From positions 29,810-93,809 of the forward strand of contig DBMJ01000002.1 in the NCBI GenBank assembly GCA_002298125.1: 64,000 nucleotides of DNA, read 5' to 3'. Below are positions 19,847-30,393 of this stretch, in pieces (the first letter of the stretch is position 1; every line of letters starts with the position of its first letter). This DNA is from Clostridium sp. UBA701 (GTDB taxonomy: Bacteria > Bacillota > Clostridia > Clostridiales > Clostridiaceae). The notes under the pieces are model-generated. The model worked only from the letters and a program-made list of their open reading frames with translations. It did no database searches and was not told the origin of the DNA. The translations under genes were made by a program, and so were the position numbers.

Positions 19847-19870
19847 ACCTCCATAGGAGGTTTATTTTTT
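19845..19870. terminator. bidirectional terminator
   Basis: AAACCTCC pairs with GGAGGTTT around a 3-base loop and T runs lie on the plus-strand side. It sits between convergent genes, and the 3' end of the FTR1-like gene falls inside it. Confidence 0.75.
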
Positions 19871-20566
19871 TAAGTTTTTCTTTATATAGGTTTTTAAATC
19901 TGACTTTACCATAAGGTATAAAGAGGGTATTACATACAAAAGCTGTATACCGGTGATAAATGAGGAGTCCAGTGTAGGAAATAGTTGAGAAGCGCCTTCC
20001 CCCAGCATTAATGCACCAATAATTATCATTAGATAGTTGAGCACGGTAAACACTACGTTTAGTCTTACTGCCTTAAAACCTCTATATATTAATAAGACAA
20101 TACTAAAGGCCAACAAAAGTCCTATTATCACACCAGCTATTATTAAAAAAATTGATTGTCCTATAGATGCAAGTATAAAAATGGTTATTTCCATGAATTC
20201 TCTAAGGACTGTAAGGAAGGAAAGCAGGAAAATTCCAAAGCCTGTTAGCACGACCTTGGCCTCAATATTGTCAAAGGATACAGATTTTTGCTTTCTCAAT
20301 ATTATAACGCTATAAATTAACAGTATAGAAATAAAAATCATAATCCCGCCCTTGAAGACATTCTCTCCCATACCCTTTAGTAGAGAAGCTTCAGAAAAGA
20401 TTAGATATGCTACTGCTATACTGGCAAGAAATCCACATAAAGAGCCGAGATATATTTTTTTTGCTAAATCTTTTCTGCCTACTTTATGAACATAAGCCAG
20501 AAGGGGAATAAGCAGTACAAATATTTCCATACATTCCCTGAAGCTGATTATCATTGGGGTAAACAT
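19862..20566 (-). CDS. FTR1-family permease
   Basis: This 234-residue protein has about seven membrane segments and two RExxE motifs, FRECMEIF near residue 11 and LREFMEITI near residue 122. RExxE in duplicated halves is the iron-binding signature of the FTR1/EfeU family. It most likely imports iron. No EfeO/EfeB-type partner is nearby, and the gene is monocistronic on the minus strand. Confidence 0.82.
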   Translation of the reverse strand: MFTPMIISFRECMEIFVLLIPLLAYVHKVGRKDLAKKIYLGSLCGFLASIAVAYLIFSEASLLKGMGENVFKGGIMIFISILLIYSVIILRKQKSVSFDNIEAKVVLTGFGIFLLSFLTVLREFMEITIFILASIGQSIFLIIAGVIIGLLLAFSIVLLIYRGFKAVRLNVVFTVLNYLMIIIGALMLGEGASQLFPTLDSSFITGIQLLYVIPSLYLMVKSDLKTYIKKNLKK

Positions 20567-20918
20567 ACAAATCTCCTCCTGTTCAATGAAATTAAGTTAT
20601 CGGATAAATCTCCGGTAGTAAATGGGGTATGTTCATAAAAGAGGGATAAAATAATAACTTTTGTAATACAGGCTGTTACTATTATATAATAGTATCAAAG
20701 ACCTAAGAGGTGACAAAAAAACTGTTAAATTATTATAAAGTTAAGCTAAAAAGATAAATCAATTAAATAATCCACCGGAGTTGATAGTGGTGGAAAAGTT
20801 ATAGAGCTTTCTGAATAAAATATTATGGGTATAAGAAGAACTTAATTATAGTTTTATCGTATAGAAGTCATAAGGGGATAATGTCTAAATTTCATTATAA
20901 AAAGGGGAGAGTAACAGT
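20567..20918. other. divergent intergenic region
   Basis: These 352 bases separate the minus-strand FTR1 gene from the plus-strand MoxR/vWA operon. The stretch is AT-rich and must hold both promoters; TATTATATAATAG near 20690 is a possible -10. I see no RNA gene, riboswitch or coding region. Confidence 0.5.
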
Positions 20919-23306
20919 ATGAGAAGGAAGGTTAAAATACTGGCAGTTTGTATGGGGCTTATGCTTATAATTGCCACAATGCTTACAGCCTTTACATCAA
21001 TTTTAGTAAAGGCAGACAGTAAGGATGGCAAGGCAGGGGATAAAATAACCATTAATGCCATTACAGGCTATGATGACAGCTTTAAGGTGAATTCTATAGT
21101 GCCAATTTTTATTACAGTAAAGAATAACTATAGGGACATAAAGGGAGAGCTTCAGGTGGTGGCAGGCACTGGACAAGGTAATGGTGTAATGTATGTACAG
21201 CCTCTTGATATATCTAAGGGAGCTGAGAAGACCATTATAGTAAATGCCTATATAAGTCAAGGCACTAGAAGCTATGAGGTTAGGTTCGTAGAAGGAAAGG
21301 ACCTTTTAAAGAAGGAAAGCAAGTCTGTAAATCTAGGAGCTGCTATGAACACAAGCTTTTTAGGTTTATTAAGTGATGATTTTGAAAGCATTAATTACAT
21401 AAATAGAGTGGCGGCTTCTGATGGGCAGAGCATCAGCACTCGAATAATAAAATTAAATGAGGATAATTTTCCTGAGACTAGTCAGGCCATGGAAATGTTT
21501 GATGCCATTATTATCAATAATTTCGATACTTCAAAGCTTAGCAAGGAACAGTATAATGGATTAAAAAACTGGGTAAAAGGAGGAGGAGCCTTAATAATAG
21601 GTACAGGAAACAGCTATTCAAAGACTCTTGGAGCCTTTAAGGAGGATTTTATACCAGGAGAAATTGGCAGCGTAAAGCCCATTAATACCTCAGCTCTTTC
21701 TTCCTTTGCAGCCTCGGGAAAGAATAATGGAAGTGAGCTCATAGACAGCCTAGACATTTCGCTTAGAGGTGCCAGTAAAATTGTGTCAGAGGGGGATAAG
21801 GCTCTTATTCAAAAGGTGGAAAGTGGAATGGGAAGTGTTACGATGCTGTCCTTTGATTTGGGAGTAAGACCCTTTACCACTTGGGAGAACAAGGGTGTGT
21901 TTGGAGAAAGACTACTAAGCGTTGCAAGTCCATCCTTAAGCCAAAGAAGTGCAGTAAAAGGCAATGGGAACAGTGAATATATGCTAAATAACGTGATGAA
22001 TTCCTTCTCTGAAATGCCAGTACCAAAGGCTAAATCCTTTACCCTTATACTCTTTATATATCTTTTAATGACTTCTCCCATAAGCTATATAATTTTAAAA
22101 AAGATAGATAGACGAGAGCTTATGTGGGTGGTGGTACCCTCTCTTGCACTGTTATTTTCACTGGTAATGTACGTTTTTGGTGGCAGTACCAGAATTACAG
22201 AAAATTATTTTAATGTGGTATCTGTGGTGGTAATGGATAAGGATGGGGGAGCAGCAGTGAGCTCCTATGGAGGGATTATAAACTCCAGCAAGAGTGACAT
22301 TACTGTGGAGGCACCAACAGGAGCGGCTATTTTCCCTGTATTTCCTCAAGGCGGAATGCAGGATTTAGCAAGCAATGTGAATATACAAGCAAAGGTCTAT
22401 GGAAGAGAAATGAACAAGGTGCAATTTATAAACAATACTCTCTTTGACAACAGACTGCTTAAAATAAGTCAGCCCTTAGAGAAAAAGGGTAGAATAGAAG
22501 CCTCCATAAACTACTTTGGCGGTGATATAACAGGCAATATTAGAAATGCCATGGATATGGATTTAGAGGATTGTTACATTATAACTCCTAAATACTATAT
22601 TACCCTTGGAGATATTAAAAGGGGTGAGAGTGTAGAAGTTAAAAAGAGTAATTTGGTCACAGTAAATAGCTATCCTCAGGCAGCTATGGAAATCTATATG
22701 AACAAGGGTAATGTATACGGTGCAAATATGTCTGAGGAAGAAAGAATAAAATTCATGAACAAGGATCAGAAAAGGAATATAATAGATTTCTATCTTCAGA
22801 ATATAGGATATAATAGTCAAGCTCAGACCAAGTTTATCGGGTGGAGTAAGGGACCTTTTAATCAAGGCTTTAAGCTAAACGGGAAAAAGCCTACTAGTCT
22901 TGAAAGAAATCTTATTGTTGCTGAGCTTAAAATTAATTATAAAAATGGCAGCGTAGTGGAATACCCAAGCGGCTCAATTGCCCCTCAAATCATAAGCATT
23001 AATGGAATGGGAATAGATCCCTATGCAGGTAACTTATACGGCAATGGCTTTGCAGAGCTTTCATATAGCATTGATAAGGATATTATAATCAGTAGCTTTG
23101 AGCTTGATACCCTTGGAAATGGGTTTAATTATTCTATATGGAATAACAATACCTCTCAATATGAAGGTCTTACAGGAAGTGTTATAGATGCAAAGAAAAA
23201 CCCCCAATATGTAGACAAAGAAAATGTCATACGCATAAAGCTTCAAGGCAGTGATAAAGGCGGGGGACAATTACCTTCAATGTCTTTGAAAGGAAGTGTG
23301 AAGTAA
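20919..23306 (+). CDS. large exported membrane protein of the MoxR/vWA operon
   Basis: The 795-residue protein has an N-terminal signal or anchor helix (residues ~7-30), an external domain to about residue 370, two membrane segments around 373-420, and a long external C-terminal region. One stretch (NNFDTSKLSKEQYNGLKN to GGGALIIGTG) resembles the amidotransferase-like fold found in other proteins of such operons. It is first in an eight-gene operon, and its stop codon overlaps the ATG of the ABC ATPase by one base. Function unknown. Confidence 0.65.
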   Translation: MRRKVKILAVCMGLMLIIATMLTAFTSILVKADSKDGKAGDKITINAITGYDDSFKVNSIVPIFITVKNNYRDIKGELQVVAGTGQGNGVMYVQPLDISKGAEKTIIVNAYISQGTRSYEVRFVEGKDLLKKESKSVNLGAAMNTSFLGLLSDDFESINYINRVAASDGQSISTRIIKLNEDNFPETSQAMEMFDAIIINNFDTSKLSKEQYNGLKNWVKGGGALIIGTGNSYSKTLGAFKEDFIPGEIGSVKPINTSALSSFAASGKNNGSELIDSLDISLRGASKIVSEGDKALIQKVESGMGSVTMLSFDLGVRPFTTWENKGVFGERLLSVASPSLSQRSAVKGNGNSEYMLNNVMNSFSEMPVPKAKSFTLILFIYLLMTSPISYIILKKIDRRELMWVVVPSLALLFSLVMYVFGGSTRITENYFNVVSVVVMDKDGGAAVSSYGGIINSSKSDITVEAPTGAAIFPVFPQGGMQDLASNVNIQAKVYGREMNKVQFINNTLFDNRLLKISQPLEKKGRIEASINYFGGDITGNIRNAMDMDLEDCYIITPKYYITLGDIKRGESVEVKKSNLVTVNSYPQAAMEIYMNKGNVYGANMSEEERIKFMNKDQKRNIIDFYLQNIGYNSQAQTKFIGWSKGPFNQGFKLNGKKPTSLERNLIVAELKINYKNGSVVEYPSGSIAPQIISINGMGIDPYAGNLYGNGFAELSYSIDKDIIISSFELDTLGNGFNYSIWNNNTSQYEGLTGSVIDAKKNPQYVDKENVIRIKLQGSDKGGGQLPSMSLKGSVK

Positions 23307-24253
23307 TGCTGACCATAGAAAATCTAAATAAGAACTACGGCAAATTTACAGCAGTAAAGGAGCTTAATCTTCACATTCCAAAGGGAGAAATTTTTGGCTT
23401 TGTAGGTCCTAATGGGGCAGGTAAAACCACTACCATGAAAATTATCTGTGGTCTTTTAAAGGCTACCTCAGGCAGTGTCAGCATAGACGGGGTAGATGCA
23501 CTAAATTATCCTAGAAGGGTGAAGGATAAAATAGGCTATATGCCCGACTTTTTCGGAGTATACGATGACTTAAAGGTAACTGAATATCTGGATTTTTATG
23601 CTGCAATCTATGGTATAAGGGGAGCTGAGAAGGACAAGATATGCAGTGATCTACTAGAGCTAGTTGACCTTCAGGATAAGAGAGAAAGCTATGTAGACAG
23701 CTTATCTAGAGGTATGAAGCAGAGACTTTGCCTTGCAAGGAGCCTGGTGCACAACCCAGAGCTTTTAATACTAGATGAGCCTGCCTCAGGTATGGACCCT
23801 AGAGCAAGGGTTGAAATGAAGGAGATACTAAGAACCTTAAAGTCCATGGGAAAGACTATAATAGTAAGCTCTCACATTTTGCCAGAGCTATCTGAGCTTT
23901 GTACCAGTATTGGAATAATAGAAAGAGGACAGATGGTCATAAGTGGCAGAGTTGAAGAGATAATGGATAAGGTATATGCCCAGAAAACAGTTAAGCTAAA
24001 GATTCTTGGGGAAGGCGAAAGGGCCATGCTTATATTAAGGGAATATCCACTGGTGGATAAGGTTAAAGAGTCCGGGGGAGGTATGCAATTTAATTTCCAT
24101 GGTGGAGAAGAGGAGCTGGTAAGGCTACTTAAGGACCTTATCCTAAGAGAGATACCTGTATCTAACTTCACTTCCATAGATGAAAATCTAGAGGATGTAT
24201 TTATGAAGGTTACTTCTGACTTTGAAGATTCTATGAATGGAAGGAGGGCTTAA
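23306..24253 (+). CDS. ABC transporter ATP-binding protein
   Basis: The nucleotide-binding domain shows Walker A GPNGAGKTTT, the signature LSRGMKQRL and Walker B LLILDEPASGMDP, followed by the H-loop SSHIL. The 315-residue length and the C-terminal domain fit the NatA/CcmA-type exporter group. It pairs with the permease that begins one base after its stop codon. The substrate is unknown. Confidence 0.93.
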   Translation: MLTIENLNKNYGKFTAVKELNLHIPKGEIFGFVGPNGAGKTTTMKIICGLLKATSGSVSIDGVDALNYPRRVKDKIGYMPDFFGVYDDLKVTEYLDFYAAIYGIRGAEKDKICSDLLELVDLQDKRESYVDSLSRGMKQRLCLARSLVHNPELLILDEPASGMDPRARVEMKEILRTLKSMGKTIIVSSHILPELSELCTSIGIIERGQMVISGRVEEIMDKVYAQKTVKLKILGEGERAMLILREYPLVDKVKESGGGMQFNFHGGEEELVRLLKDLILREIPVSNFTSIDENLEDVFMKVTSDFEDSMNGRRA

Positions 24254-24254
24254 G

Positions 24255-25148
24255 ATGAAGATAGCATTAAATCCTGTACTACAAAAGGAATTTAAGGTAA
24301 GAATGAGAGGATGGAAGGCTGCTGCCCTTATAGGAGTATATATACTAGTTATGATGGCTGTAGGGCTATTTATGCTTAAGATATCCTCTTTGAATAGAAT
24401 GAATGCAACAATTTTGCCTCAAGACCTCATCATTGTCTATGTGTTCCTTGCAACCATACAATTTGGGCTAATATCACTGGTTTCACCCTCCTTAACCTCA
24501 GGAGCCATTTCTGGAGAGAGGGAAAAACAGACCTTAGAGATATTGCTAAGCACCAGGCTTAGATGTTCTTCTATAATACTTGGTAAGCTCTTTGCCTCAC
24601 TTAGTCAGATGATACTTCTTATTATAACTACTCTGCCCATATTCTCCATAATATTTTTTTATGGAGGTATAAGGATACACGAATTATTACAGCTCTTTGT
24701 ATTCTATATTATATTAGCAATTACTGTAGGCAGTATAGGAATATTTTTTTCTACTCTGGTTAAAAAGACTACAGCATCCACAGTACTAAGCTACGCTGTA
24801 ATAATTTTTATATACTTAGGCTTTTTATTCATTGACGTTGTATATATGCTATTAGTAGTTAAAAATTCTGGCTACAACAAGACCTTTTTGCTTAATTATT
24901 TCAATCCTCTTATGGGCTTTATATCGCTTATGACCTCACAATTTGGTCAAAATGGAAGTATAATGCCGGGAGTAAATCTAAGCAAAAATGGATTACCCCT
25001 ATGGATGATAAACAGCATAATAAATCTATGCTTTTCTGCAGTTTTAATATATCTTTCCTCCTGGAGGCTAAGCCCTGTTAGAGGAAGGCTGTTTCCAAGA
25101 AGGTCTCCTAAGGAGCCAGAAATAATAGATCACACCAAGGAAGACTAG
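24255..25148 (+). CDS. ABC-2 type permease
   Basis: This protein has six predicted membrane segments, with the ABC-2 feature SGAISGEREKQTLEILLSTR between the second and third. The ATG at 24255 follows GGAGGG; an earlier in-frame codon would overlap the ATPase gene. With the ATPase it should form an exporter belonging to the same operon as the MoxR and vWA proteins. Confidence 0.88.
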   Translation: MKIALNPVLQKEFKVRMRGWKAAALIGVYILVMMAVGLFMLKISSLNRMNATILPQDLIIVYVFLATIQFGLISLVSPSLTSGAISGEREKQTLEILLSTRLRCSSIILGKLFASLSQMILLIITTLPIFSIIFFYGGIRIHELLQLFVFYIILAITVGSIGIFFSTLVKKTTASTVLSYAVIIFIYLGFLFIDVVYMLLVVKNSGYNKTFLLNYFNPLMGFISLMTSQFGQNGSIMPGVNLSKNGLPLWMINSIINLCFSAVLIYLSSWRLSPVRGRLFPRRSPKEPEIIDHTKED

Positions 25149-25192
25149 TGTGATAGAAATATTTAAAATATGAAAAAAGGAGGCGAAAACTC

Positions 25193-26659
25193 ATGATAAG
25201 GGATTTAGACGACAATATACTGCATCAATTAAAAACAGTGAAGAGAAGACTATTTCTAAAGCAGAGCGTTATAGCCTGTGCTGTAGGCCTATGTATTGGG
25301 CTTAGTCTATGGCTTGGGATAGTTGTACTATCTCAATTTACACCCATTTACAGGGTTTATGAAAAGGGTGCAATAACAGCTATAATCATCACTATACTTT
25401 CTCTTATAGCCTCCCTATTAAAGTATCCTGATACCAAAAAGGCAGCTAGAGTATGTGATGCTGGAGGCCTTAAGGAGAGGGTAACCACGGCTATAGAGCT
25501 TCAGGGAAAAGAGGATACCCTGTCTCTTTTAGTAAAGAAGGATGCTCTAGATAAGCTAAAGAGGGTAAATCACAAAAGAATCATTAAGGTGGCCATACCA
25601 GAAAGATACCTCTATGTTATAAGTCTGCTTGCTATAGCCATCTTTTTCACCGTGTTTTTGCCTCACCCTCTAAAAGAAACTGCAAGACTAAACCATGAAT
25701 TAAAGGTTCTTAAAAATGAGCAGCTTCAAAAGCTGGAGGAAGTATCAAAGGATATTAACAAGGATTTAGAGGATCTAGCAACTGCTGGGGAAATAACTCC
25801 TGAGAAGAAGGCAGAAGCAGAAAAGATACTTCAGGATTTAAAGAAAAATATTTCTGAGAGTAAAAGTAGCGAGGAGATTTCTAAGGCTGTAAACCGCGGC
25901 ATTGCTAAGCTAGAAAACCTTAAGAAATCAGGAGATTCACTAGAAGCTGCAGCCTCGGAGTTATCTAAAAGCCCAGCAGCAAAAGAGCTTTCAAAGGCCA
26001 TTTCTGAGGGCAATGGGAAAAACATTGAAAGTGAAATAAGCAATCTAAAGGAAAAGATGAAGTCCATGAATGAAGGAGATAAAGCTGCACTGGAAGCTTC
26101 ACTTAAAGCTGTAGAAAAGGCCTTGGCTGAGCAAAAGGCTAATGAGTCTCTTGCCTTAGTGCAAAAAAAGCTTGCAGAGAGCATGGGAGGCTCTAGTGGG
26201 CAACTGGCTTCTGGCAATCAAGGTGGTAAGGAAGAAGGACAGGGCAGTTCAGAAGGTCAGGGAAGCTCAGAGGGTCAGCAGGGTGGAGGACAGCAAGGTG
26301 GAGGAGCAGGCAGTGGTGAAGGCATGGACCCTAAGGGCTCAGGCAGCGGAGGCAGCAGTGGAGGTCTTGTAAGTAAAGACCCTTCACAGGGTAAGGAAAG
26401 AGCCTATGAAAAGATATATACCCCAAAGAATTTAGGCGGAGAGGGAACAGTGTCTGAGCTTACTGGCAATGCTAATGAAGGAAGCAGTGGAGAGATAATA
26501 AAGGGTCAGGATAATAATGTGATGAAGGGTGAGTATAAGCCATATAATCAAGTGCTGGGACAGTATAAAGACAGAGCCTATCAGAGCATGTCTAGCTATG
26601 ACCTGCCAGAGGGAATGCAGGAGCTTATAAAGATGTATTTTTCTTCTCTGGAGGAATGA
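25193..26659 (+). CDS. membrane-anchored coiled-coil protein
   Basis: Three N-terminal membrane segments (about residues 27-47, 57-75 and 142-160) are followed by a long charged region with strong coiled-coil character (~175-330). Next comes a linker rich in Gly, Gln and Ser (~335-395), then a conserved-looking C-terminal tail from YEKIYTPKNLGG onward. I do not recognise a family for certain; it recalls DUF4175-like proteins. Its position directly before moxR suggests a scaffold for the AAA+ and vWA proteins. Confidence 0.6.
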   Translation: MIRDLDDNILHQLKTVKRRLFLKQSVIACAVGLCIGLSLWLGIVVLSQFTPIYRVYEKGAITAIIITILSLIASLLKYPDTKKAARVCDAGGLKERVTTAIELQGKEDTLSLLVKKDALDKLKRVNHKRIIKVAIPERYLYVISLLAIAIFFTVFLPHPLKETARLNHELKVLKNEQLQKLEEVSKDINKDLEDLATAGEITPEKKAEAEKILQDLKKNISESKSSEEISKAVNRGIAKLENLKKSGDSLEAAASELSKSPAAKELSKAISEGNGKNIESEISNLKEKMKSMNEGDKAALEASLKAVEKALAEQKANESLALVQKKLAESMGGSSGQLASGNQGGKEEGQGSSEGQGSSEGQQGGGQQGGGAGSGEGMDPKGSGSGGSSGGLVSKDPSQGKERAYEKIYTPKNLGGEGTVSELTGNANEGSSGEIIKGQDNNVMKGEYKPYNQVLGQYKDRAYQSMSSYDLPEGMQELIKMYFSSLEE

Positions 26660-26676
26660 TTAAGGAGTGAGGGTTA

Positions 26677-27660
26677 ATGCATATAGAAGAAAGTGATATA
26701 CGAGATATTGTAGGGAAAATAACTGACTTGGAAAATGAAATAGGCAAGGCCATTATAGGGCAGAAGGACATTGTAAGACAGGTGCTCATTGCTATGTTTA
26801 CAGGGGGTAATGTGCTTTTAGAAGGAGTGCCTGGCCTTGGAAAGACACAGCTTGTTAAAACTCTAGGCAGGGTTATGAATTTGTCCTTCTCAAGAATACA
26901 GTTCACGCCAGATTTGATGCCTGCAGACGTAGTGGGTACAAATATAATAGTAAAGGATGACCGGGGCAGCGGAAGCTTTCAATTTCAGAGAGGCCCCGTC
27001 TTTACAAATCTTCTTCTAGCAGATGAAATTAATCGTGCCACCCCAAAGACTCAGTCTGCTCTTCTTGAGGCCATGCAGGAGCATACTGTAACTGTTGGAA
27101 GAACTACCTATGAACTAGAGGAGCCCTATATGGTACTAGCCACACAAAACCCTCTAGAAATGGAGGGGACCTATCCTCTTCCTGAGGCTCAGCTTGATAG
27201 ATTTATGTTTAAGCTTCTGGTGAAGTTTCCCTCCTTGGAGGAGCTTAAGGGAATTATCGCAGTGAGCATGGGTGGTGCTGACACAGAGCTTAGTCCCATA
27301 ATAGGCAAAGAGGACATCCTTAAAATGAGGAGTATTTTTAAGGAGATTCCAATATCCTCTGCTGTAGAGGAATATGCCCTTAAGGTAATTTTAGCTACTC
27401 ACCCAGAAAATGAGGAGGCACCACCTCTTACTAAAAAATACGTGCGTTTTGGAGCAAGCCCTAGAGGAGCTCAGGCTCTCATAGCTGCTGCCAAGGTGAG
27501 AGCAGTGATGGAGGGCAGGTACAATACAGCCTTTGAGGATATTCAATATGTAGCATACCCAGCTCTTAGGCATAGGTTTTTCTTGAATTTTGAGGGTATG
27601 GCAGAGGGGCTTACCACAGAGAAGCTCATAAGTGAAATATTACAGAGTAACTTAAAATAA
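26677..27660 (+). CDS. MoxR-family AAA+ ATPase
   Basis: The ATPase domain shows Walker A EGVPGLGKTQ, Walker B LLLADEINRA and the sensor 1 segment ATQNPLEMEGTYPLPEAQLDRF that is diagnostic for MoxR. MoxR ATPases act as chaperones or remodelers together with vWA proteins, three of which follow in this operon counting the DUF58 protein. The substrate that is matured here is unknown. Confidence 0.95.
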   Translation: MHIEESDIRDIVGKITDLENEIGKAIIGQKDIVRQVLIAMFTGGNVLLEGVPGLGKTQLVKTLGRVMNLSFSRIQFTPDLMPADVVGTNIIVKDDRGSGSFQFQRGPVFTNLLLADEINRATPKTQSALLEAMQEHTVTVGRTTYELEEPYMVLATQNPLEMEGTYPLPEAQLDRFMFKLLVKFPSLEELKGIIAVSMGGADTELSPIIGKEDILKMRSIFKEIPISSAVEEYALKVILATHPENEEAPPLTKKYVRFGASPRGAQALIAAAKVRAVMEGRYNTAFEDIQYVAYPALRHRFFLNFEGMAEGLTTEKLISEILQSNLK

Positions 27661-27678
27661 AAACTAGGACGTGAGGCT

Positions 27679-28551
27679 GTGAAGGAAAAGATTTTTGATG
27701 GAGATTTTTTAAAAAAGCTGGAAACTCTTACCTTAAGTACAGGGGGGCTCTTTAGTGAAGGCTCCATGGGAGGACGAAAGTCCAAGGCTCGTGGAAGCTC
27801 TGTAGAATTCTCCGATTTTAGAGAGTATAGCTTGGGGGATGACTTTCGACGCATTGATTGGAATGCCTACGGAAGATTTGACAAGCTATTTGTTAAACTC
27901 TTTATGGAGGAGAGAGAGGCCCATGTAAATATCTTTATAGATTGCAGCAAATCTATGGAGTTTGGACAGCCATCTAAGGCCATTACAGCACTTAGGCTGT
28001 CTGCGGTATTTACCTATCTATGTCTTTCTAATCTAGACAGGGTATACTTAAATAGACTTTCAGGTGACGAATTAGGTGAGAGCGGTGCTCTGTCAGGAAA
28101 GGGTGCCATGGACAAAGCCCTGTACTTTCTTCAAAATACTGAGTTTTACAGTGAGACCTATCTTGCAGAGGCCTTGAAGAAAAAGAAGCTTACCTCAAGA
28201 GGCATAAGCATAATCATATCTGATTTTTTCTCTCCAGAGGTAAAGGAAGGATTAAATTATCTATTGTATAAAAAACAACAGGTCATACTATTACAGCTTC
28301 TAAGTGATGAGGAAATTCACCCTAAGCTAAACGGCCAGCTATCTTTACTAGACAGTGAGAGTAATAAGGAGATAAAGGTTATGGTGACACCCTCTCTTAT
28401 TAAAAAATATGAGGAAAGACTTTTGCAATTTTCTACAGCATTACAGGAATATATAATGAAGCGTGGAGGTCACTATCTTCTCTTAAATTCCTCAAGTCCT
28501 CTTGAGGAGATGATCTTCCATTCCTTCACTGCAGAGGGTATATTAAGATAA
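27679..28551 (+). CDS. DUF58 domain protein
   Basis: The protein has the DUF58 hallmark YSLGDDFRRIDWNAYGR near residues 50-66, then a vWA-like segment with FIDCSKSMEFG, a degenerate MIDAS. DUF58 proteins are constant partners of MoxR ATPases. GTG appears to be the start, after GAGG. It lies 18 bases after moxR. Confidence 0.9.
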   Translation: MKEKIFDGDFLKKLETLTLSTGGLFSEGSMGGRKSKARGSSVEFSDFREYSLGDDFRRIDWNAYGRFDKLFVKLFMEEREAHVNIFIDCSKSMEFGQPSKAITALRLSAVFTYLCLSNLDRVYLNRLSGDELGESGALSGKGAMDKALYFLQNTEFYSETYLAEALKKKKLTSRGISIIISDFFSPEVKEGLNYLLYKKQQVILLQLLSDEEIHPKLNGQLSLLDSESNKEIKVMVTPSLIKKYEERLLQFSTALQEYIMKRGGHYLLLNSSSPLEEMIFHSFTAEGILR

Positions 28552-28584
28552 AAAATATCTGATAAATGGGAAATAGGTGATACT

Positions 28585-30381
28585 ATGAGGTTTTCTTCGC
28601 CCTGGGCAGCTTTCTTTTTATTGCTTGTCCCACTATTGATACTTATGTACATACTAAAACAAAAATACGAGCCCATAAAGCTTCCAAGCCTTTTTCTCTG
28701 GGAGGAGGTATTTAGGGACAGAGAGGTAAGTACTCCTTGGCAGAAGCTAAAGAGTAATTTGCTTTTTATACTACAGCTTATTATCCTTCTTTCCACTATA
28801 GCCTCTCTTGCAAACCCATTTTTAAGTTTTGGCAACAGAAGCTTTGAGAATGTGGTAGTGGCTGTGGATGTAAGTGGCAGCATGAATGCTCTCTATGATA
28901 AAAACACCCTGCTGGAGGAAGCAAAGAGTAGAGGAGAAAAGCTTATTAACTCTTTAGCCCCTGGGAGCAGGGTAAGTATTATAAGCTGCGGAAGTGTGGT
29001 TACCTTAGAGCTATCCCAAAGCAGTGATAAAAAAGAGGCACTGCGCGTACTAAAGAACATAAAGTCTACTAATAATGCAGGCAGCATGGAGGAATCCCTT
29101 TCCTTAGTGCGCTCCTTATCAAAACAGTATAAAAGCATAAAGGTGGTATTTTATACTGATAGTGCTTTAAATATAGGAGATTTAAATGCTGATGTGGAGA
29201 TAATAAAAAGCTCTAAGGCTAATGCCTCCATAAGCTATATGTCCTATAGCAGGGACAAGGATACACTGAAGGTTATGGTTAGAGTAATAAATCAATCTAA
29301 GGAGGAGCTTACAAGAGAGGTTTCCCTTTATGGGGAGGAGCAGTTATTAAGCATAGCTTCTGTAAAGCTTAAGGGTGGAGAGACGAAGACACTTTATTTT
29401 GACAAGGTGCCAGCAAGCTTTAGCTACCTCTATTCTGAGTTTACAGAAAAAGATGGACTAGATCGGGATAACAGATATTATCTTGCACTTTTAGGCAAGG
29501 AAAGCAAAAAAGTACTTCTATCCTCAGAGAAGAATGTTTTTATGGAAAAGGTGTTGTCCTCTATAAAAACCTTGGAATTATATAAGACTAAGCCGGGACA
29601 GAGCATAGAGGGGGATTATGACCTCTATGTTTATGATGGAGCTGTACCTGAGGTACTGCCTAAAGCAGGAGCTCTCATTTTTATAAACCCAGATAAGAGC
29701 TGCAGTCTTTTTTCCTTAGGTAAGGAAACAGCAGGAGGAAGGGTGGAAGTTAATCCTCACCCTCTGACAAAGTATCTAGATAAGGGCTATTTTACAATAT
29801 CAAAGTTTAAGGAGATTACTGAAGTTAGTGGAAGCACGGCTCTTATGAAGGCTCAAGATAAGGATTGCGCCTTCTATATTGAAAATAAGGGTAGAGTGGC
29901 TGTAGTGCTGCCCTTTGATTTGACTGATAGTGATCTGCCCTTAACTCCAGAATTTCCATTGTTTATTAGTAATATAACCTCCTATCTAACCTCTCAAGCA
30001 GTACTTGAAAAAAACAACGTCTATTGCGGTGAGGCTGTGGAGTTAACCCCACAGCAGGATATTATTGAAATACAGATAATAAACCCTGAAAACAAGGTGG
30101 AGAAGCTTATTCCAGGCTATCCTATGAAGCCCTTTAACGGCACAGAGCAGTTTGGTATTTATACCCTGCTTCAGAAAAGTGCGGAAAAGGAATACAAAAA
30201 TCTATTTGCAGTTAACTTTCCTCCTAAGGAAAGTGTTATGTCAGAGGACGATAAGGGTACAAAACAATCTGTTGGCACTGCACATGGAAGCATTTCCGGA
30301 TTCAATCTGCAGCCCTATTTACTGGTAACAGTACTTTTAATTTTAATGGTGGAATGGTTAGTTTATGTATATAAAAGCTAG
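28585..30381 (+). CDS. BatA-like vWA membrane protein
   Basis: Two N-terminal membrane segments, beginning SPWAAFFLLLVPLLILMYIL, form the BatA N-terminal domain. A vWA domain follows with the MIDAS motif VAVDVSGSMNAL near residue 95. The remaining ~350 residues are an external region, closed by a C-terminal membrane helix. Such proteins are thought to be metal-dependent adhesion-like partners of MoxR. The length is larger than classical BatA. Confidence 0.82.
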   Translation: MRFSSPWAAFFLLLVPLLILMYILKQKYEPIKLPSLFLWEEVFRDREVSTPWQKLKSNLLFILQLIILLSTIASLANPFLSFGNRSFENVVVAVDVSGSMNALYDKNTLLEEAKSRGEKLINSLAPGSRVSIISCGSVVTLELSQSSDKKEALRVLKNIKSTNNAGSMEESLSLVRSLSKQYKSIKVVFYTDSALNIGDLNADVEIIKSSKANASISYMSYSRDKDTLKVMVRVINQSKEELTREVSLYGEEQLLSIASVKLKGGETKTLYFDKVPASFSYLYSEFTEKDGLDRDNRYYLALLGKESKKVLLSSEKNVFMEKVLSSIKTLELYKTKPGQSIEGDYDLYVYDGAVPEVLPKAGALIFINPDKSCSLFSLGKETAGGRVEVNPHPLTKYLDKGYFTISKFKEITEVSGSTALMKAQDKDCAFYIENKGRVAVVLPFDLTDSDLPLTPEFPLFISNITSYLTSQAVLEKNNVYCGEAVELTPQQDIIEIQIINPENKVEKLIPGYPMKPFNGTEQFGIYTLLQKSAEKEYKNLFAVNFPPKESVMSEDDKGTKQSVGTAHGSISGFNLQPYLLVTVLLILMVEWLVYVYKS

Positions 30382-30393
30382 AGGAGGGCAGCT